From: Kitasatospora sp. NBC_01266
GTDB lineage: Bacteria; Actinomycetota; Actinomycetes; Streptomycetales; Streptomycetaceae
Assembly: GCF_036242395.1 (NCBI RefSeq)
Contig: NZ_CP108458.1
Span: 5,580,001 to 5,644,000, forward strand
Length of the DNA stretch: 64,000 nt
Reading direction: 5' to 3'
Shown: in pieces, positions 8,049 through 16,500 of the stretch
Layout of the letters: every line of letters starts with the position of its first letter
Position numbering within the stretch: position 1 is the stretch's first letter
Made by a program: the position numbers and the translations under genes
Notes under the pieces: generated by a model
Seen by the model: the letters and a program-made list of their open reading frames with translations, nothing else
Told to the model about the DNA's origin: nothing
Database searches by the model: none

Positions 8049-11000
8049 GGTTCGAGCCGCCGAAGAGATCGGTGCTGTGGTTCTGCTGTCCGTGCCCGGG
8101 GCGGCCCGGCTGGGACATGTCCTGAGGGTCGACCCGGAAGCTGCCGGTCTGCCCGGCGTCGGAGCCGGCGTTGCGGCCCTGCTCCACGCCGCGGCGCAGG
8201 TTGGTCAGCCGGCCGCGGACCTCCTCGGGGCTGCGGGAGACCTGCGGGCCGTCCGTGGCCGCGGGCTTGGCGTTCCCGGGGACCAGGTTCTGCCGGGGCA
8301 CCCGGCGCGGCAGACCGGACCCGGTCACCCCGCCGGCGGCCGGCTCGCGGACCTGCTCGGCCCGCTGCCAGGCGCCGTCGTTCGCGGACTGCCAGGCGGC
8401 CGGGCCGGTCGGGCCGGTCGGGCCCGAGGCCCCGAGGCCGGACACCTGGTGACCGGTGGGCTCGACGGGTTCGGGGGACGAGGTGTCCTTGGCGCCGGTG
8501 AACCAGTTCGGCTGCTCGCCGGCGGCCTGGCCGCCGATCGAGCGGGAGCCGAGACCGCTGCTCAACTGCTGGCCGGGACGGCGCAGCGGCAGCCCCGAGT
8601 CCAGCGCCGGGGCCTGCGGAGCCGGCAGCGCCGGGGCCTCGTACGGGTGGCCGGCGGCGTTCTCCTGGCCGCGCTGGCCGCGCTGCTGGTCGTACTGCCC
8701 CGGTCGGTCGGTCAGGCCGCGCTGGTCACGCTGGTCGCGCGGCGCGAAGCCGTCGAAGCCGGTCGGCTGGCCCTGGTAGCCGGGCTGCTGGTAGTCGGCG
8801 CCCTGGTACTGGTCCTGGTAGCCGTTCTCCTGGTAGCCGTACGGCTGCTGGGCCGACTGGTCGGCGTAGTAGCCGCCCTGGTAGCCCTGCTGCCCGTAGT
8901 TCTCGTAGGGCTGCTGGTAGCCGGGCTCGGCGTACTGCTGGTCGTACTGGCCCTGGTAGCCGGGCTGCTGGTGGTCCTGGGGGTGGTAGCCCTGCTGCTC
9001 GTACGGCGCCTGCTGGTCGAACGAAGGCTCGGCCTCGACGAACTCGGCCTCGACGTAGTCCGTCTCGGCACCCTCGAAGTCGCCCTGGCCGAAGTCCGGC
9101 GCCGCGAACTCCTGGGTGCCGTAGTCCTGGCCGCCGAACTCCGGCCCGTCCAGGTCCTGGCCGGTGAACCGCGAGTCGTCCGCGGACTCCTCGGAACCGG
9201 ACTCCAGCGCCGCGCGACGGCGCTGGTCCAGCCGCAGCGAGCGCTGCATCGAGTCCAGCGCGGGGCTGAACCCGCCCTGTCCACGGGCGCCGAGCGCCAG
9301 GTTGTCGTCGAAGCCGAGTTCGGCCGCGCTGCGCGGGGCCGCGACGGCCTCGTGCGCCCAGGGCTCCTGCGGCGCCTGCTCGGCGAAGATCCGCGAGACC
9401 GTGAACTCCTCCTCCGGCTCCGGCATCACCCGCATCTGGGTGAGCGGGGCCGGGAGCATGACCAGCGAGGTGGTGCCGGCCGACTCGCCCGAGGGGCGCA
9501 GCTGGACCCGGATGTCGTGCCGGTCGGAGAGCCGGCCGACCACGAACAGGCCCATCCGGCGGGAGATCGAGGCGTCGACCGTGGGCGGCTCGGCGAGCTT
9601 CTCGTTGATCTCGGCGAAGTCCTCGGCGGTCAGGCCGATGCCCTTGTCGTGGATCTCGACCAGCACGCGGCCGTCCGGCAGCCGGGTCGCGTTGACGGTG
9701 ACCCGGGTCTGCGGGCTGGAGAACGAGGTGGCGTTCTCCAGCAGCTCGGCGAGCAGGTGGACGAGGTCGGTCACGGCCGCGCCGATCACCTCGGCCTCGG
9801 GGATGCCGGACAGCTCGATGCGCTCGTACTGCTCCACCTCGGAGGCGGCGGCGCGCAGCACGTCGACCAGCGGGACCGGGGTGTTCCAGCGGCGACCCGG
9901 CTCCTCACCGGCCAGAACCAGCAGGTTCTCGCCGTTGCGGCGCATACGGGTGGCCAGGTGGTCCAGCTTGAAGAGGTTCTCCAGCTGGTCCGGGTCGGCC
10001 TCGTTGTTCTCCAGGTCGGTGATCAGCGCCAGCTGGCGCTGGATCAGACCCTGGCTGCGGCGCGAGAGGTTGGAGAAGATCGCGTTCAGGTTGCCTCGGA
10101 GCAGGGCCTGCTCGGCGGCGAGCGTGACCGCCTGGCGGTGGACCTGGTCGAAGGCGCGGGCGACCTCGCCGATCTCGTCGCGGCCCCACAGCGGGATCGC
10201 CTCGACGTTGGTGTCCACCCGGTCCGGGTCGGTCTTGGAGAGCTTCTCGACCAGGTCGGGCAGGCGGTGGTTGGCGATGTCCAGCGCGGTGGTGTTGAGC
10301 ACGCGCATGCCGAGGATCATCGAGCGGGCGATGAACCCGGTGAGCAGACCGGCCAGCACCAGGGCGGCGACCACGATCGAGGCGTTGAGGATGGCGTCGG
10401 TCTGGGCGCCGTCCTTGGCGGTGACGGCGTCGCCGACGACGCTGTCCAGCAGCTTCGTCTCGGTGTTGCGCAGCGGGTTGAGCTGGCTCTGGGTGGCCTG
10501 CAGCCAGTTCTGCGGGGTCAGACCGGCCTGCTGGGCGGCCAGCGCGGCCGCGGCGGCCACGTCCTTGCCGTCGGACATGCCGGCCTGGGCCTGCGCCTCG
10601 TAGGCGAGACCGATGTTCATCAGGCCGTCGGTGGTCGGCAGCGTCACGTTGTCCGGCATCCGCAGCGGCAGGTGGCTGTCGGCCTCGGCCTCGGCGACCA
10701 GCGAGTCCGCGTAGACGTGGTTGTCGGCGGGGGCGGCACCGGTCTGGAAGGCGGCCAGCGAGTTCTGCGCGATGTTCGAGGTGACCAGCAGGTCCTGGAT
10801 CAGCTGGGCGTTCTCGTACTTGGTGGTTCGGTTGGAGCCGATGCCGACCAGCAGCATCAGCATCTGGGAGCGCTGCAGCGAGCTGTAGGACTTGGTCTGC
10901 GACATGTTGTAGATGGCGCGGCCGCGGTTCACTCCCGCGGCGCTGCCGGCGCCGACCGAGCTGTCGATCGAGAGCAGCGGGCCGATCAGCACGGAGTACG

Positions 11001-11643
11001 CGTTGATCGTCGCGTTGGCGAACAGGTCCTTGGTGTAGGCGACGCTCCGCAGGCTCTGCAGCGAGGCGACGTCGCCCTCGAAGGCCTCGTCGTCCTGGGC
11101 GACTTCGGCGTCGCCGCTGACCTTGGCGTAGGCGGCGTGGTAGGCGGCCAGCTTCTGGTCGGTGGCGGCCCGCAGCTTGGCGACCTCACCCTGCGGGTCC
11201 TGGCCGGTGATCAGCGGGGGCAGCGAGAGGTCGCGCTCGTTCTCCAGCGCGTCGGCCAGGTTGGTGGCGGCCTGGGCCAGCCGGGCGATCTGCTCGGCGT
11301 GGGTGGCCTTGACGTAGTCGTCGAACGAGGTGTTGACGCGCATACCGCCGAAGACCAGCGCCAGGATGACCGGGATCAGCATGATCGCCACCAGCCGGAC
11401 CGGCACCCGCCAGTTGCGGAAGGCGAGGAACTCGTAGCGGCTGGCCTGCGTTGGACGATCATCACCGCCCCCGGTGATCACTTCGGATGTCACGCCGCTC
11501 GATCGGCCGGGTATGCCGCTGCCGGCCTGGGAGCGCTCGGAGTTCGCCGCGAAGGGGGAGAACCCGGCAGTGCTCTGGCCGCTGCGGTCCGTCTCGCGGG
11601 GCTCGGAGCGCCGCTGCGGGGTGACTGGCTGCTTACGCCTCAC
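8035..11643 (-). CDS. cvnA: Conservon sensor-kinase-like protein CvnA (first conservon)
   Basis: CvnA is the membrane histidine-kinase-like component of a conservon. In 1202 residues I see a transmembrane segment near 80-103, an extracytoplasmic NIT-type all-helical sensor (ENERDLS motif), a second membrane helix near 418-440, HAMP, a DHp-like helix (FKLDHLATRMRRN) and a HATPase domain with LAELLENATSFSSP and EIHDKGIGL near 615-735. The remaining 468 residues are a disordered Gln/Tyr/Pro/Gly tail with GYQ and PGYQ repeats. There is no cognate response regulator, as is usual for conservons. The start is GTG 11643 with GAGAGG 10 bases upstream. It differs from the second CvnA, while the partner genes cvnB and cvnD are the same. 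Confidence 0.92.
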   Translation of the reverse strand: MRRKQPVTPQRRSEPRETDRSGQSTAGFSPFAANSERSQAGSGIPGRSSGVTSEVITGGGDDRPTQASRYEFLAFRNWRVPVRLVAIMLIPVILALVFGGMRVNTSFDDYVKATHAEQIARLAQAATNLADALENERDLSLPPLITGQDPQGEVAKLRAATDQKLAAYHAAYAKVSGDAEVAQDDEAFEGDVASLQSLRSVAYTKDLFANATINAYSVLIGPLLSIDSSVGAGSAAGVNRGRAIYNMSQTKSYSSLQRSQMLMLLVGIGSNRTTKYENAQLIQDLLVTSNIAQNSLAAFQTGAAPADNHVYADSLVAEAEADSHLPLRMPDNVTLPTTDGLMNIGLAYEAQAQAGMSDGKDVAAAAALAAQQAGLTPQNWLQATQSQLNPLRNTETKLLDSVVGDAVTAKDGAQTDAILNASIVVAALVLAGLLTGFIARSMILGMRVLNTTALDIANHRLPDLVEKLSKTDPDRVDTNVEAIPLWGRDEIGEVARAFDQVHRQAVTLAAEQALLRGNLNAIFSNLSRRSQGLIQRQLALITDLENNEADPDQLENLFKLDHLATRMRRNGENLLVLAGEEPGRRWNTPVPLVDVLRAAASEVEQYERIELSGIPEAEVIGAAVTDLVHLLAELLENATSFSSPQTRVTVNATRLPDGRVLVEIHDKGIGLTAEDFAEINEKLAEPPTVDASISRRMGLFVVGRLSDRHDIRVQLRPSGESAGTTSLVMLPAPLTQMRVMPEPEEEFTVSRIFAEQAPQEPWAHEAVAAPRSAAELGFDDNLALGARGQGGFSPALDSMQRSLRLDQRRRAALESGSEESADDSRFTGQDLDGPEFGGQDYGTQEFAAPDFGQGDFEGAETDYVEAEFVEAEPSFDQQAPYEQQGYHPQDHQQPGYQGQYDQQYAEPGYQQPYENYGQQGYQGGYYADQSAQQPYGYQENGYQDQYQGADYQQPGYQGQPTGFDGFAPRDQRDQRGLTDRPGQYDQQRGQRGQENAAGHPYEAPALPAPQAPALDSGLPLRRPGQQLSSGLGSRSIGGQAAGEQPNWFTGAKDTSSPEPVEPTGHQVSGLGASGPTGPTGPAAWQSANDGAWQRAEQVREPAAGGVTGSGLPRRVPRQNLVPGNAKPAATDGPQVSRSPEEVRGRLTNLRRGVEQGRNAGSDAGQTGSFRVDPQDMSQPGRPGHGQQNHSTDLFGGSNHQER

Positions 11644-12000
11644 TCGACAACAACCTCTCGGCCGCTAGGCGGCCATGGATCAATCCAGCGGCTACCCCTG
11701 GCCGCAGCCCGCTGCTGGGTGGAACTGCCATGGGTCAACTCGGGGTAGCTGGAATTTCAGCACGTGCGGGAGAACGGGACAAACAGCTCTTGCTGTCCGC
11801 CCACTGATGCACATATCGGACATTCAGTCACAGGACCAGCCAAACCATCGGAGGCCATGTGCCGAGCGCACCCGAACGACTTCGGTGTGTCACGAAAACG
11901 TCCGAAATGCCTACCGAACCGTTATGCGATCCACAGAACCCGTTATGTGACGTGCGACGTACAGAACGGGGACCCCGGATCTCCGAGGCCCCCGTCATGG
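11644..12000. promoter_or_regulatory. 357-base gap with the probable promoter of the first conservon
   Basis: The gap separates cvnD of the second conservon from cvnA of the first. On the minus strand TTGGCT (11838-11843) and TCCGAT (11815-11820) are 17 bases apart and could be a -35/-10 pair for the first operon, a weak match. Further out, CCGTTATG occurs at 11919-11926 and 11940-11947, a direct repeat at 21-bp phasing that could bind a regulator. No gene is seen. Confidence 0.35.
11966..11995. terminator. Hairpin after the second conservon
   Basis: ACGGGGACC pairs with GGCCCCCGT with one mismatch, immediately beyond the cvnD stop at 12001 on the minus strand. It corresponds in position and style to the hairpin at 6066-6096 that ends the first conservon. 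Confidence 0.6.
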
Positions 12001-12585
12001 TCAGCGCAGTCGGGCGAGGAGTGCGTGTTCGACCAGGGTGATGAGGGCGCTTTTGGCGCTGTCCCGGCGTCGGGCGTCGAGGGTGATGATGGGTGTGTCG
12101 GGGCCGAGTTGGAGGGCTTCTCGGACTTCTTCGGGGGTGTGGGGCTGGTGTCCGTCGAAGCCGTTGAGGGCGACGACGAAGGGCAGGCCGCTGTTCTCGA
12201 AGTAGTCGAGGGCGGGGAAGCAGTCGGCGAGGCGGCGGGTGTCGACGAGGACGACGGCGCCGATGGCGCCGCGGACGAGGTCGTCCCACATGAACCAGAA
12301 GCGGTCCTGGCCGGGGGTGCCGAAGAGGTAGAGGATGAGGTCCTCGTCGAGCGTGATGCGGCCGAAGTCCATTGCCACGGTGGTGGTGGTCTTGCCGGAC
12401 ACCTTGCTGATGTCGTCGATGCCCGCGGAGGCGGAGGTCATGACGGCCTCGGTGCGCAGCGGGTTGATCTCGGAGACGGCGCCGACCAGGGTGGTCTTGC
12501 CGACGCCGAAGCCGCCCGCGACGACGATCTTCGCGGAGGTGGTGGCGCGGGTGGCGGCCGCGGGGCTAGAGCTTGCGAAGTCCAC
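12001..12585 (-). CDS. cvnD: Conservon Ras-like GTPase CvnD (second conservon)
   Basis: This GTPase has the same 194-residue protein as the gene at 6120-6704: P-loop GGFGVGKTTLVG, switch II FGTPGQDRF and C-terminal ALLARLR. The GTG at 12585 with AAGGG upstream is conserved with the first copy; longer in-frame extension to 12633 is not supported. It overlaps cvnC by 20 bases. Because the two CvnD proteins are indistinguishable, any pathway specificity must come from CvnA, CvnC or expression timing. It is the last gene of its operon. Confidence 0.93.
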   Translation of the reverse strand: MDFASSSPAAATRATTSAKIVVAGGFGVGKTTLVGAVSEINPLRTEAVMTSASAGIDDISKVSGKTTTTVAMDFGRITLDEDLILYLFGTPGQDRFWFMWDDLVRGAIGAVVLVDTRRLADCFPALDYFENSGLPFVVALNGFDGHQPHTPEEVREALQLGPDTPIITLDARRRDSAKSALITLVEHALLARLR

Positions 12586-12613
12586 TGAGGACCCTTTCGA
12601 GCAGCGTGACGTC
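12001..12613. repeat. 613-bp long repeat, copy 2 (cvnD of the second conservon)
   Basis: Second copy of the 6120-6732 repeat at a constant offset of 5881 bp; the only difference is T at 12109. Confidence 0.97.
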
Positions 12614-12991
12614 CGGCGTTCCGCCCGACTCACCGGCGGCGGCGGGCTGGTGGATGGCGACCAGGCCGGCTTCGGCGAGGTCGGCCACGAGGATCCGGGC
12701 CACCCCGAGCGGCACCTGGGCCAGGGCCGAGATCTCGGCCACCGACTTGACCTCCTGGCACAGCTGGACGATCCGCTGGTGCTCGGGCAGCAGGCCGGTG
12801 GAGCGGGCCGCGTTGCCGGTGGTCGAGATCAGGGCCTCGATGGCCAGCTGGTAGCGGGGACGGGTACGGCCACCGGTCATCGCGTACGGGCGAACCAGCG
12901 GCTGCTGCTCGTAGCCGCCGTTGTTCTGGTCGCCGTAGCCGGAGCCGTACCCGTTGCCGTACGAGCCGGCCGGTGTCGGGGGCGGGGTCAT
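12566..12991 (-). CDS. cvnC: Conservon DUF742 protein CvnC (second conservon)
   Basis: This is a DUF742 protein of 141 residues. It has a short Gly/Asn/Tyr-rich N-terminus, then PLVRPYAMTGGRTRPRYQ, the helix LLPEHQRIVQLCQEVKSVAEIS and the conserved ending VTLLERVLSGLRKL. The ATG at 12991 has GGAGG 7 bases upstream. The low-complexity N-terminal arm is much shorter than in the first conservon, the main size difference between the two. DNA at 12637-12714 is identical to 6756-6833 of cvnC1, an isolated conserved patch between diverged stretches. Confidence 0.9.
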   Translation of the reverse strand: MTPPPTPAGSYGNGYGSGYGDQNNGGYEQQPLVRPYAMTGGRTRPRYQLAIEALISTTGNAARSTGLLPEHQRIVQLCQEVKSVAEISALAQVPLGVARILVADLAEAGLVAIHQPAAAGESGGTPDVTLLERVLSGLRKL

Positions 12992-13091
12992 GCGGGATCC
13001 TCCTTGCACTGCGGCTGATATTGCGTCAGCTCTGGGGTAGGGCGTCGGGCCCGGTCGTGCCGGGACCGACGGAGGGTGACCTGAGTCCCTG

Positions 13092-13514
13092 TCAGTGCAG
13101 GAGGCTGCCCTGGAGTTCGGCGCGCAGGGCGGGGGTGAGGACGGCGCCGGCGCGGTCGACGAGCAGGGCCATCTCGTAGCCGACCAGGCCGATGTCGGAG
13201 TCGGGGGAGGCGAGGACGGCGAGGGAGGAGCCGTCGCTGACGGCCATCAGGAAGAGGAAGCCCCGTTCCATCTCGACGACGGTCTGGTTGACGTCGCCGC
13301 CCTCGAAGATCCGGCTGGCGCCGGAGGTCAGGGAGGTGAGGCCGGAGGCGACGGCGGCGAGCTGGTCGGCGCGGTCGCGGGGGAAGCCCTCGGACATGGC
13401 GAGCAGGAGCCCGTCGGCGGAGACCACCACCGTGTGCGACACCCCAGGGGTGTTGTCCACGAAATTGGTGATCAGCCAGTTCAGGTTCTGTGCGGCCTGG
13501 CTCATCTGGGTCAA
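13092..13514 (-). CDS. cvnB: Conservon roadblock/LC7 protein CvnB (second conservon)
   Basis: This 140-residue roadblock/LC7 protein is identical in DNA and protein to the gene at 7611-8033. The frame is open upstream to 13619, but the TTG at 13514 with GGAG 7 bases before it, one base after the cvnA stop, is the shared start context. It presumably forms the GTPase-regulating partner of CvnD. Since both conservons encode the same CvnB and CvnD, these two proteins are probably a common pool that can serve either CvnA. Confidence 0.93.
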   Translation of the reverse strand: MTQMSQAAQNLNWLITNFVDNTPGVSHTVVVSADGLLLAMSEGFPRDRADQLAAVASGLTSLTSGASRIFEGGDVNQTVVEMERGFLFLMAVSDGSSLAVLASPDSDIGLVGYEMALLVDRAGAVLTPALRAELQGSLLH

Positions 13515-13529
13515 CTCAACGCTCCTGGT
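13092..13529. repeat. 438-bp perfect repeat, copy 2 (cvnB of the second conservon)
   Basis: Second copy of 7611-8048 at a constant offset of 5481 bp, with no differences seen. Confidence 0.97.
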
Positions 13530-16500
13530 TCTCAGTGCCGAAGCCGTAGCCGCCGTGGTTGCCCGAGGCGTTCGGGTCCGGCGCGGCAGAACGGTAGTCG
13601 CCCTGTGCTGGGTCGGCACCGGCGGGGCGCCCGGAACCGTCGAACTGCTGTCCCTGGCCCGGCATTCCCTGACCCGGCAGGTTCTGGACCGGGATGCTCC
13701 CGGTCGCCTCGGCGCCCGCGCGCCGGCCCTGCTGGATACCGCGGCGCAGGTTGGTCAGCCGGCCGCGGACCTCCTCGGGGGCCCGGGAGACCTGCGGACC
13801 GGTGAGCGGGGCCGCCTCGGCGGTGCCGCTCACCAGGTTCGCCTGCGGGGTGCGGCGGGGCAGCCCGGAGAGGGTGACCCCGTCCGAGGAGGGCTCGCGC
13901 ACCTGCTCGGCGCGGCGCCAGCGCTCGTCGTTGGCGGACGGCCGCCAGGGCGCGTCGCCCGGACCCTGGCCCGGGCCGCCGAACGGCGCCCGCTCCTGGC
14001 CCTGGCCCGGCTGCTGGCCCTGGGCCGGCTGCTGGGGCCGACCGGGCTGCGGCTGCTGGTCGAAGCCGGGCGCCGTGGTGCCCGGGCGCTGCGGCTGGTA
14101 CGCCTGCTGGCGCTCGGCCGCCTGCTGCTGGTTGACCTGGACCGAGGCCATCCGGTTCACGCCGCCGTTGCGGAAGCCCTGCTCCTCGCCGCGGCCGTCG
14201 CCGGCTGCCGCGCCGTGCTCGGGCGAGCGGCGCGGCGGCAGTGCCATCGGCTGCTGCTGCGGGGCGACCTGCTGCGGCTGCTGCGGTGCCATCTGCTGCG
14301 GTGCCATCTGCTGCGGGGCCACCTGCTGGGGCGCGAACTGCTGCGGCGCGCCCTGGTGGGGCGCCGGCTGCTGGCCCGGCTGCTGCTGCGGTTGCTCCTG
14401 GTAACCGGCCTGGCGCGGCGCGGGGTTGGCCACGCTCGGCAGCACCGGCTCGACCAGGCCGAGGCCCAGCGGGTCACGCGGGTCGATCTGGCTGGCCTCG
14501 AAGGCCGGCCGGGTGAACGGCACGGTGCTCTCGACCGGGGTCGGCTCGGGTATGCCCTGGCCGATCACCGGCTGCTGCACGGTGGGCGGACCCTGCGGGT
14601 CGCCGACCGGTGCCTGCGGCCGGGCCATCGGCCGGCCGGGCTGGCCGACCGGACGGCCGGTCGGCGCCTGGCGCGGCCGGCCCTGCTGGTCGGCCCGGCC
14701 GGGCATCGGCTGACCCTGCTGCTGACCCTGGGGCGGCTGACCGGTCTGACCGGGCTGACCGGGACGGCGCTGCGGCAGCCCACCCGAGCGCGCGTTCGGA
14801 CCGACATCGCCGCGCACGTTGGGTCCCTGCGGCTGACCGTCGGCCCGGCCGTGCTGCGGCTGCTCGCCGCCGCGTCCGGGAGCGTTCCCGGTCGCGCCCT
14901 GCGGCGGCACGGGGGTACCGGCACCCGGAGCGTGCGGCAGGCCCGCCGGGGCCTGCGGCGCCGCGCCACCGCGGCGAGGCAGCCCGGGGCCGCCCGCGGG
15001 CGCGCCGGTTCGCCGGCCGCCGCCCTGCTGCGCGGGCCGACCGGACGGCGGGGTCTCGCGCAGCGACTGGCCGACCGCGCGGGTCGGCAGGCCGCCGGCC
15101 GCGGGCGCCGCCGGGGCGCCGCCCTGGCCGGGGCCCTGCGGGCCCTGGCCGAGCTGCGGACGACCGCCGGGAGCGCCGCCCTGGCCGGGACCCTGCGGGC
15201 CCTGGCCGAGCGCCGGGGCCGGGCCGCCGGGCAGCGGGCGCTGCTGGCGCGGCGTCGGAGCGACCCCGCGCTGGCCGCGGCCGGTCTGGCCCTGAGCCGG
15301 ACCCTGGCCCTGACCCGGGCCCGGACGCGGAGCGCGCCGGTCCGCCGAGTTGGTGACGTCCACCGGGAGCATGACCAGCGCCGTGGTGCCGCCGGAGTCG
15401 CTGGGCCGCAGCTGGATCCGGATGCCGTGGCGCAGCGAGAGGCGACCGACCACGAACAGGCCCATGCGGCGGGAGACCGAGACGTCCACCGTCGGCGGGC
15501 TGGCCAGTCGCTCGTTGATCTCGGCCAGGTCGTCGGGGGACAGGCCGATGCCGGTGTCGTGGATCTCGATCAGCACCCGGCCGTCCGGCAGCGCGTGGCC
15601 GGTGACCCGGACCCTGGTCTGCGGGCTGGAGAACGAGGTCGCGTTCTCCAGCAGCTCGGCGAGCAGGTGGACGAGGTCGTTGACCACGCGGCCCGCCACC
15701 TCGGCGGACGGCACGGTGGCCAGTTCGATGCGCTCGTACTGCTCCACCTCGGAGGCGGAGGCACGCAGCACGTCGACCAGCGGAACGGGCCTGGTCCACC
15801 GGCGGCCCGGGTCCTCACCGGCGAGAACCAGCAGGTTCTCGCCGTTGCGGCGCATGCGGGTGGCCAGGTGGTCGAGCTTGAAGAGGCTGGCCAGCTGGTC
15901 CGGGTCGGCCTCGCGGCTCTCCAGCTCGGAGATCAGCGAGAGCTGACGCTGGATCAGGCCCTGGCTGCGGCGCGAGAGGTTGGTGAACATCGAGTTGATG
16001 TTGCCGCGGAGCAGCGCCTGCTCGGCGGCCAGTCGGACCGCCTCGCTGTGCACCATGTCGAAGGCGTGCGCCACGTGGCCGATCTCGTCGGTCGAGTCGA
16101 CACCGACCGGCGCCACGGTGACGTCCACGTCCTGCGGGTCGGTCTCGGAGAGCGTCTTGACCAGCTCGGGCAGCCGCCGCTCGGCGACGTCCTCGGCCGC
16201 GGTCTGCAGCTTGGTCAGCGAGCGCACCATCGAGCGGGCCATCAGGGCGGCGCCGATCACGGCGACCAGCAGCACCAGCGCGACCAGCACACCGTTGACG
16301 ATCACGTCGTTGTCGGCCTGCGCCTGCAGCGAGTGCGCCTTGTCCTTGAGGTCGTCGAGCAGCGTGCTCTCGATCGCGCGGTCGGTGTCGATCCGGACGC
16401 TGGCCTGCTCGTACCAGTCCTCGTAGGTGCGCGGGTCGGCCTGCTTGATGCCGTTCGTGCCCAGCACCTGGTTGGCGTAGCGGTCGGCCAGCGCGATGTT

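Noticed and set aside
7711..11748. Very long open frame on the plus strand across cvnA1
   Set aside because: It is an antisense shadow of the cvnA1 gene caused by high GC; the minus-strand protein has recognisable kinase domains and this frame has none. Similar long antisense frames lie over cvnA2 (13192-17793), smc (50792-54457) and glnD (60246-62849).
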